From: JBFGWM01 sp041588495
GTDB lineage: Bacteria; Pseudomonadota; Gammaproteobacteria; Pseudomonadales; JBFGWM01
Assembly (NCBI GenBank): GCA_041588495.1
Contig: JBFGWM010000185.1
Location: forward strand, 1-5,820
DNA: 5,820 nt
Direction: 5' to 3'
Below, one piece after another: positions 1 through 4,369 of this stretch; position 1 is the first letter of the stretch; every line of letters starts with the position of its first letter. The translations under genes and the position numbers were made by a program. A model generated the notes under the pieces. The model did not search any database. It had not been told where the DNA came from and worked only from the letters and a program-made list of their open reading frames with translations.

Positions 1-555
1 AACGACGAGACAGACAAGGAAAACGGGGCGGGGGAAGATCCCGCGGACGATTGGGCGGCCGCCCTCGAGGAACAGAAAACCACCGAGGGCGAAGCCACTG
101 CGGAGGCTGCCGGCGACGATGCCGGAGACGCGGCCGATGACTGGGGCGCGGCCCTGGACGAGCAGAAACAGAGTTCGGACCAGAAACAGGCGGATGCCCA
201 GAAGACGGCCATGAATGCCAAGCCGGTATCCATGGGCGAACTGAAGGACGAGGGCGGACGCTCCGAGGTCGGTGCCGACTCCCTGGCCGAAAGCAGCCCG
301 AAGCTCGAGGTGATCCTCGATATCCCGGTAAGGCTGTCCATGGAAGTGGGCAACACGGAGATCAGTATCCGCAACCTGCTGCAGCTCAACCAGGGCTCGG
401 TCATCGAACTGGACCGCCTGGCGGGCGAGCCTCTCGACGTGCTGGTCAACGGCACCCTCATCGCGCATGGCGAAGTGGTGGTGGTGAACGAGAAGTTCGG
501 GATTCGGCTGACTGACGTTATCAGTGCCCAGGAGCGCATCAAGCGCCTCAAGTAA
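1..555 (+). CDS. fliN: Flagellar motor switch protein FliN (5' end outside window)
   Basis: FliN is a C-ring (switch complex) protein at the cytoplasmic base of the flagellum. It works with FliM and FliG in rotor switching and docks the FliH-FliI export ATPase. The reading frame is open from base 1, giving 184 codons with the true start upstream. Window residues 102-180 form the SpoA/FliN C-terminal domain, beginning LEVILDIPVRLSMEVG and including LLQLNQGSVIELDRLAGEPLD. The GEVVVV run (valines 159-162) matches the hydrophobic patch of E. coli FliN. Residues 1-100 are acidic and low in complexity and carry two copies of a DDWxxALxEQK motif (16-26 and 46-56); E. coli FliN has one similar copy (DDLWAEALSEQK). 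With at least 184 residues it is longer than E. coli FliN (137). ATG 211 is an in-frame internal Met without a convincing ribosome binding site, and starting there would remove the family-typical motif, so I reject it as the start. The stop is followed after 32 nt by fliO. Confidence 0.96.
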   Translation, partial: NDETDKENGAGEDPADDWAAALEEQKTTEGEATAEAAGDDAGDAADDWGAALDEQKQSSDQKQADAQKTAMNAKPVSMGELKDEGGRSEVGADSLAESSPKLEVILDIPVRLSMEVGNTEISIRNLLQLNQGSVIELDRLAGEPLDVLVNGTLIAHGEVVVVNEKFGIRLTDVISAQERIKRLK

Positions 556-587
556 GGCAGACCACAAACAACCGCAGGGACGCAGGC

Positions 588-1202
588 ATGGAGCACAGGA
601 ACGTGAAGGGCAGGGCAGCAGGGCGCATGACGTGGGTCATCCTCGTCGCCGCGTTGCTCGCGCCGGTTCCCGTTGCGGCCGATACCCGTGTCGGCGCCAC
701 TCCGGAATCCACGGCAGAAGCCGGGAGCGTCACGGTGCCGGCTGCTGATCCGGGACTGCAACCGGAAAGTCCGACGCCGGGAGCCGATGCGGTCACGGCG
801 GACGGCAGTGCCCCGGCAGCTCCCCCGCGCAACGCCCCCATGGTCCTGCCGCGTGCGACCCCCGCCGTTACCGGCTCCGACTGGCTGCAGATGCTGGCCG
901 GACTGGCGCTGGTGATGACGCTGATCATCGGTTGCGCGTGGCTGGCCCGGCGCATGTCGGGCGCCGGCGCCTTCGGCAATCGCCACCTCAAGGTACTTTC
1001 CTCACTTTCTCTCGGCGCGCGCGAGCGGATCGCACTGATCGAAGTCGGGTCCGAGCAGGTCCTGGTCGGCGTCACGCCGAACAGCATCCGCCGCCTGCAC
1101 GTGCTGGAAAACCCGGTCGCCAGCGATGTGCCCGGGCGCCCGACGGAATTCTCGCGGCGCATCCAGGAGCTCATCAAGCGGGGTGAAACCCATGAAAACT
1201 GA
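588..1202 (+). CDS. fliO: Flagellar biosynthesis protein FliO
   Basis: FliO is a bitopic membrane protein that helps assemble and stabilise the FliP ring of the export gate and is not a permanent part of the pore. The 204-residue protein has a probable cleavable signal peptide (hydrophobic core 15-29, cleavage likely after VAA, residue 31). A Pro/Ala-rich segment of about 65 residues follows, then one membrane helix at about 99-120, a Arg-Arg stop-transfer at 121-122, and a cytoplasmic C-terminal domain. The domain keeps the FliO pattern LKVLSSLSLGARERIALIEV...QVLVGVT (134-163). E. coli FliO is about 121 residues, and the excess here lies mainly in the presumed periplasmic segment. The start at 588 has a modest AGGGA seven bases upstream; ATG 627 is an alternative that would shorten the basic n-region. 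The last 11 nt overlap fliP, suggesting coupled translation. FliO is poorly conserved, but its place between fliN and fliP makes the call firm. Confidence 0.92.
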   Translation: MEHRNVKGRAAGRMTWVILVAALLAPVPVAADTRVGATPESTAEAGSVTVPAADPGLQPESPTPGADAVTADGSAPAAPPRNAPMVLPRATPAVTGSDWLQMLAGLALVMTLIIGCAWLARRMSGAGAFGNRHLKVLSSLSLGARERIALIEVGSEQVLVGVTPNSIRRLHVLENPVASDVPGRPTEFSRRIQELIKRGETHEN

Positions 1203-1971
1203 TCGCACCAAGCGTGGCCTGCGCAACGGCGCGGGCGTCATGCTGGCGACCCTGGTCGCGGCGTTTGCACCCGAGGCGGTCATGGCCCAGGTGCCGGGCA
1301 TCCCGGCGCTGACCATGACCACCGGCACCGACGGCAGCGAGAACTACACCGTCACCATCCAGATCCTGGCGCTGATGACGGCGCTGACCTTCCTGCCGGC
1401 GATCGTGATGATGATGACCTCCTTCACACGCATCATCGTGGTGTTCGCAATCCTCCGCCAGGCGTTGGGCCTGCAACAGACGCCCTCCAACCAGATTCTC
1501 ATCGGGCTGGCACTGTTCCTGTCGTTCTTCGTGATGACGCCGGTCCTGCAGGAGGTCAACACGCGCGCGCTGCAACCCTACCTCAACGAGGAGATCAGTC
1601 CGCCCGAGGCCGTGCGCCAGGCCGGCGCGCCGTTTCACCAGTTCATGCTCGGCCAGACGCGTCGCGACGACCTCAACCTGTTCGTGCGCATTTCCGGCCG
1701 CGAGGACATTCCCAGCGCGGAGGAAACCCCGTTCTCGGTGCTGGTTCCCGCGTTCGTGACCAGCGAACTCAAGACCGCGTTCCAGATCGGTTTCCTGCTG
1801 TTCCTGCCGTTCCTGATCATCGACATGGTGGTGGCCAGCGTGCTCATGTCCATGGGCATGATGATGCTGTCGCCGCTGATCATCTCGCTGCCGTTCAAGA
1901 TCATGCTGTTCGTGCTGGTGGACGGCTGGGCGATGGTGGTCGGCACCCTGGCCTCAAGTTTCGGAATCTGA
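1192..1971 (+). CDS. fliP: Flagellar export gate protein FliP
   Basis: FliP supplies five subunits of the FliP5-FliQ4-FliR1 export pore through which flagellar rod, hook and filament proteins leave the cytoplasm. The 259-residue protein starts with a signal peptide (positive n-region, hydrophobic 13-30, likely cleavage after VMA at 32), as is usual for FliP. Both family signatures are present: SFTRIIVVFAILRQALGLQQ with TPSNQ just after it (77-101), and ELKTAFQIGFLLFLPFLIID (192-211) running into VVASVLMSMGMMMLSP (213-228). MGMMM at 221-225 contains the three consecutive methionines that form the sealing gasket of the Salmonella pore. The C-terminus ISLPFKIMLFVLVDGW is typical. An upstream in-frame ATG at 1126 would add 22 hydrophilic, Arg/Ser-rich residues ahead of the signal peptide and lie deep within fliO. 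ATG 1192, preceded by GGGGTG, is therefore chosen. It overlaps the fliO end by 11 nt. Confidence 0.97.
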   Translation: MKTDRTKRGLRNGAGVMLATLVAAFAPEAVMAQVPGIPALTMTTGTDGSENYTVTIQILALMTALTFLPAIVMMMTSFTRIIVVFAILRQALGLQQTPSNQILIGLALFLSFFVMTPVLQEVNTRALQPYLNEEISPPEAVRQAGAPFHQFMLGQTRRDDLNLFVRISGREDIPSAEETPFSVLVPAFVTSELKTAFQIGFLLFLPFLIIDMVVASVLMSMGMMMLSPLIISLPFKIMLFVLVDGWAMVVGTLASSFGI

Positions 1972-1977
1972 CCGGCG

Positions 1978-1993
1978 CCGGCACAACTGCCGG
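1978..1993 (+). other. Small GC-rich hairpin in the fliP-fliQ gap
   Basis: CCGGCA (1978-1983) can pair with TGCCGG (1988-1993) around a CAAC loop, giving a perfect 6-bp stem. An overlapping perfect palindrome, CCGGCGCCGG, lies at 1972-1981. No T-run follows, so it does not look like an intrinsic terminator. It ends four bases before the fliQ Shine-Dalgarno. It may affect mRNA stability or fliQ translation, or it may be chance in GC-rich DNA. Confidence 0.3.
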
Positions 1994-1996
1994 GCC

Positions 1997-2002
1997 AAGG
2001 AG
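1997..2002 (+). promoter_or_regulatory. Strong ribosome binding site of fliQ
   Basis: AAGGAG lies six bases before ATG 2009. It fixes the fliQ start and is clearly stronger than the sites before fliO, fliR and flhB, consistent with FliQ being needed in several copies per pore (four in the Salmonella structure). Confidence 0.8.
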
Positions 2003-2008
2003 AGAGAC

Positions 2009-2278
2009 ATGACACCGGAAGTCGTGATGGATATTTTCCGGGAGACCCTGTTCCTGGTGGTGCTCCTGGTGGGCGCGAGCATCGTTCCCAGCCTGCTGGT
2101 CGGCCTGGTCGTGGCCATGTTCCAGGCGGCCACGCAGATCAACGAGCAGACCCTGTCCTTCCTGCCGCGCCTGCTGGTCACCCTGATAACCCTGATCGTG
2201 GCCGGGCCGTGGATGCTCAAGCTGGTGTTGGAGTATTCCCAGAACCTGATCCTGAACATTCCCAGGCTGATCGGTTGA
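2009..2278 (+). CDS. fliQ: Flagellar export gate protein FliQ
   Basis: FliQ is a small two-helix membrane protein. Several copies wrap around the outside of the FliP-FliR core of the export gate. The 89-residue protein has the family length (E. coli FliQ is also 89). Hydrophobic helices lie at about 14-37 and 54-76. The conserved stretch between them, FQAATQINEQTLSFLPRLL (38-56), is the clearest FliQ signature. The start is fixed by AAGGAG at 1997-2002. The gene lies 37 nt after fliP and 21 nt before fliR. No anomalies were seen. Confidence 0.97.
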   Translation: MTPEVVMDIFRETLFLVVLLVGASIVPSLLVGLVVAMFQAATQINEQTLSFLPRLLVTLITLIVAGPWMLKLVLEYSQNLILNIPRLIG

Positions 2279-2299
2279 CGGGATGACCCGGGCCCCGAC

Positions 2300-3091
2300 G
2301 TGAACGCGACCCCGTTGGTATTCTCGGACGCGCAGCTGCTGGAATTCCTGGCCAGTTACCTGTGGCCGCTGTTCCGTGTCGCCGGTTTCTTTCTCGCGGT
2401 GCCGATCATCGGCACGCGCCTGGTTCCGCAGCGCATCCGCCTCGGCCTCGCCATGGTGGTGACCATCGCCATCGTACCGGTGCTGCCGCCACCGCCGGCG
2501 GTCGATCCGTTGTCGCTGACCTCGGTGCTGATTACCGCCCAGCAACTGGTCATCGGCCTGGCCCTGGGTTTCTTCGTGCAGTTCATGTTCCAGCTCTTCA
2601 TCGTGGCGGGACAGAGCATCGCCATGCAGATGGGTCTCGGTTTCGCATCGATGGTGGATCCTGCCAACGGCATCTCGGTGGCGGTGCTCAGCCAGTTCTT
2701 CCTGCTCCTCACCACCATCCTGTTCCTGTCCATGAACGGACACCTGGTGATGATCGAGGTGTTCGTGGAAAGCTTTCGCGCCATCCCGGTGTCGACGTTC
2801 GGGCTCAGCAGCGAGGGGCTCTGGGGGCTGGTGAACACCGGCACCTGGATGTTCGCCGCGGCCCTGCTCATCGCGCTGCCCGCGGTCACCGCGCTGCTGG
2901 TGGTGAACCTGTCCTTCGGGGTCATGACCCGCTCGGCGCCGCAACTGAACATCTTCACCATCGGCTTTCCCCTCACCATGGTGCTGGGGCAGGTGATCCT
3001 GTGGCTGAGCCTGATCGGGTTCCTGCCGCGTTACGAGAACATCGTCACCCACGGCTTCGCCATGATGCGCGGCCTGGTCGGCATCCCGTAG
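2300..3091 (+). CDS. fliR: Flagellar export gate protein FliR
   Basis: FliR is the single-copy subunit that completes the FliP ring and contributes a plug closing the export pore; it also contacts FlhB. The 263-residue length matches E. coli FliR (261). Hydrophobic segments lie at about 18-36, 45-62, 76-103, 127-150, 182-205 and 218-241. Conserved stretches include GQSIAMQMGLGFASMVDP (104-121), within the family's plug region, and the C-terminal SAPQLNIFTIGFPL (212-225). The frame starts with GTG at 2300. Upstream it is open only back to the fliQ stop (same frame) and offers no better start codon. No clear Shine-Dalgarno precedes it, so translation may depend on ribosomes finishing fliQ 21 nt upstream. 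flhB begins 10 nt after the stop. Confidence 0.96.
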   Translation: MNATPLVFSDAQLLEFLASYLWPLFRVAGFFLAVPIIGTRLVPQRIRLGLAMVVTIAIVPVLPPPPAVDPLSLTSVLITAQQLVIGLALGFFVQFMFQLFIVAGQSIAMQMGLGFASMVDPANGISVAVLSQFFLLLTTILFLSMNGHLVMIEVFVESFRAIPVSTFGLSSEGLWGLVNTGTWMFAAALLIALPAVTALLVVNLSFGVMTRSAPQLNIFTIGFPLTMVLGQVILWLSLIGFLPRYENIVTHGFAMMRGLVGIP

Positions 3092-3101
3092 GCGGGCGGC
3101 C

Positions 3102-4238
3102 ATGGCGGAGAACGACAACAGCCAGGAAAAAACCGAGGAGCCCACTCCCAAGCGTCTGCAGGACGCCAAGGACGAGGGCCAGGTCGCACGCTCCAAGGAA
3201 CTCAACACCACCGCCGTGCTGCTGGCCGGCGCCGGCAGCCTGCTGATGTTCGGCGAATCCCTTGCCGCGGCCTTTGACCGCGCCTTCACCTTCAATTTCA
3301 CCCTGGACCGCGCGCACCTGTTCGACACCCGGTTCATGATCATTCACCTGGGCGCCACCGTGCAGGACATGGCGCTGGCGATGGTCCCGTTCTTCATCGT
3401 CGTGCTCATCGCCTCGATCGTGGGGCCCGTGGCCCTGGGCGGCTTCATCTTCGCCGGGAAGGCCATGGCCCCCAAACTGAGCCGCATGGACCCGGTGGCC
3501 GGCCTGAAGCGGATGTTCTCCCTCAAGGGCCTGGTGGAGTTGTTCAAGGCGCTGGCCAAGTTCGTGGTCATCGCGGCCCTCGCGGTGCTGATCCTGGGGG
3601 CGCTGTTCGACGAACTCATGAGCCTCGGCAACCAGGACGTGGAGCAGGGCATCGTGTACGCCAACTGGCTCCTCGGCTGGGCGTTCCTGGCCCTGTGCGC
3701 GGCGACCATCCTGATCGCGATCATCGACATCCCGTTCCAGATCTGGGAGCACACCCGCAAGCTGAAGATGACCCACCAGGAACTCAAGGACGAGTACAAG
3801 GACACCGAGGGCAAGCCCGAGGTGAAGAGCCGGGTGCGCCAGTTGCAGCGGGAGATCTCCCAGCGCCGCATGATGGCCGAGGTGCCCAAGGCCGACGTGG
3901 TGATCACCAACCCGGAACACTACGCGGTGGCCCTGCGCTACGACCCCGAAAACGACAACGCGCCGATGCTGGTGGCCAAGGGCGAGGACTTCATGGCGCT
4001 CAAGATTCGCGAGATCGCCGTCAAGTACGACGTGTACATCCTCGAGGAGCCGCCCCTGGCGCGGGCTATCTGGCACAACACCGAGATCGGCAAGGAGATC
4101 CCGGCCGGGCTGTACATCGCGGTGGCCCAGGTGCTCGCGTACATCTTCCAGCTGCGCCGCTACAGCCCCGGTTTCACCACCAAGCCGAAGCGTCCCGACA
4201 TCGAGGTCCCCGAGGATCTCCGTTTCGATCCCGCCTGA
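3102..4238 (+). CDS. flhB: Flagellar export switch protein FlhB
   Basis: FlhB is the membrane protein that switches the export apparatus from rod/hook to filament substrates after self-cleavage of its cytoplasmic domain. The 378 residues are close to E. coli FlhB (382). The N-terminus has the family motif EKTEEPTPKRLQDAKDEGQVARS in part (TEEPTPKRLQDAK, 11-23). Four membrane segments lie at about 34-52, 91-116, 150-172 and 188-213. The cytoplasmic part includes the basic, charged linker (214-258) and the cleavage region VVITNPEHYAVALRY (266-280). The catalytic Asn270-Pro271 and His273 are present, but position 272 is Glu (codon GAA at 3915-3917) where the textbook motif NPTH has Thr. EPPLARAIWHNTEIGKEIP (316-334) is typical of the FlhB/YscU C-terminal domain. 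The flagellar neighbours exclude a virulence-type YscU. The 10-nt spacing from fliR indicates the same operon, and a weak GGCGGGCGG precedes the start. Confidence 0.97.
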   Translation: MAENDNSQEKTEEPTPKRLQDAKDEGQVARSKELNTTAVLLAGAGSLLMFGESLAAAFDRAFTFNFTLDRAHLFDTRFMIIHLGATVQDMALAMVPFFIVVLIASIVGPVALGGFIFAGKAMAPKLSRMDPVAGLKRMFSLKGLVELFKALAKFVVIAALAVLILGALFDELMSLGNQDVEQGIVYANWLLGWAFLALCAATILIAIIDIPFQIWEHTRKLKMTHQELKDEYKDTEGKPEVKSRVRQLQREISQRRMMAEVPKADVVITNPEHYAVALRYDPENDNAPMLVAKGEDFMALKIREIAVKYDVYILEEPPLARAIWHNTEIGKEIPAGLYIAVAQVLAYIFQLRRYSPGFTTKPKRPDIEVPEDLRFDPA

Positions 4239-4276
4239 TCGCCTGACTTTTAACCGTTTTTCTGCCCGACCTGCGG

Positions 4277-4293
4277 TTGGCAAGACTCTTGCA
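4277..4293 (+). promoter_or_regulatory. Sigma-54 (RpoN) -24/-12 promoter of flhA
   Basis: The sequence TTGGCAAGACTCTTGCA matches the RpoN consensus (YTGGCACG-N4-TTGCW) at all positions but one (A for C after TGGCA). The invariant GG (4279-4280) and GC (4291-4292) have exactly the required 10-bp spacing. The predicted transcription start is near 4304, giving a leader of about 66 nt. In Pseudomonas and Vibrio, flhA is a sigma-54-dependent class II flagellar gene activated by FleQ/FlrA; the same control is inferred here. Confidence 0.85.
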
Positions 4294-4306
4294 GTGACCC
4301 TTGCAG

Positions 4307-4353
4307 GGGGCCCGTGCGTCAATTTTTCGTGCGTGCGCGCGGGTCACGGCCCC
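4307..4353 (+). other. Possible stem-loop in flhA leader RNA
   Basis: GGGGCCCGTG (4307-4316) can pair with CACGGCCCC (4345-4353), giving nine G-C/A-U pairs with one bulged C (4313) and a 28-nt loop. The stem begins a few bases after the predicted transcription start and ends one base before the GGAAGGAG ribosome binding site. It could stabilise the 5' end or tune access to the start. The pairing was found by eye and its stability was not calculated. Confidence 0.35.
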
Positions 4354-4361
4354 GGAAGGAG
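4354..4361 (+). promoter_or_regulatory. Strong ribosome binding site of flhA
   Basis: GGAAGGAG, with the AAGGAG core eight bases before ATG 4370, fixes the flhA start. The same frame stays open further left to an ATG at 4294, but using it would add a Cys/Arg/Gly-rich stretch unlike FlhA, and it lies upstream of the predicted transcript start. Confidence 0.85.
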
Positions 4362-4369
4362 TGAATTGA

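Larger units (their letters stand above)
4239..4369 (+). other. flhB-flhA intergenic region
   Basis: This is the only non-coding stretch over 40 nt. From left to right it holds a T-rich patch (4248-4261), a sigma-54-type promoter (4277-4293), a 7-bp direct repeat CTTGCAG (4288-4294 and 4300-4306), a possible leader stem (4307-4353) and the flhA ribosome binding site. I see no convincing intrinsic terminator for flhB, so read-through from upstream into flhA is possible. Confidence 0.75.

Noticed and set aside
548..1177. A 209-codon minus-strand open frame opposite fliO.
   Set aside because: No domain recognisable; its Ser/Thr/Ala/Arg-rich translation is the complement of the Pro/Ala-rich fliO segment.
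1126..1191. Longer fliP reading from an upstream in-frame ATG.
   Set aside because: It would put 22 Arg/Ser-rich residues in front of a clear signal peptide and overlap fliO by 77 nt.
1901..3343. A 480-codon open frame on the minus strand spanning the end of fliP to the start of flhB.
   Set aside because: It lies antisense to well-supported genes and crosses several gene borders. Its translation is His/Gln/Arg/Asp-rich without recognisable domains, as expected from the complement of GC-rich codons.
4248..4268. T-rich patch after flhB as an intrinsic terminator or a sigma-28 promoter.
   Set aside because: No GC-rich hairpin precedes the T runs, and the TAACCGTTT / GCCCGACC resemblance to sigma-28 elements has far too short a spacer.
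3045..4322. A 425-codon minus-strand open frame opposite flhB.
   Set aside because: Same shadow effect: low-complexity His/Val/Asp/Gly composition, no plausible start region, fully explained by flhB codon bias.
4294..4369. Alternative coding start reading through the flhA leader.
   Set aside because: The encoded stretch resembles no FlhA N-terminus, begins upstream of the predicted transcript start, and a strong ribosome binding site serves ATG 4370.
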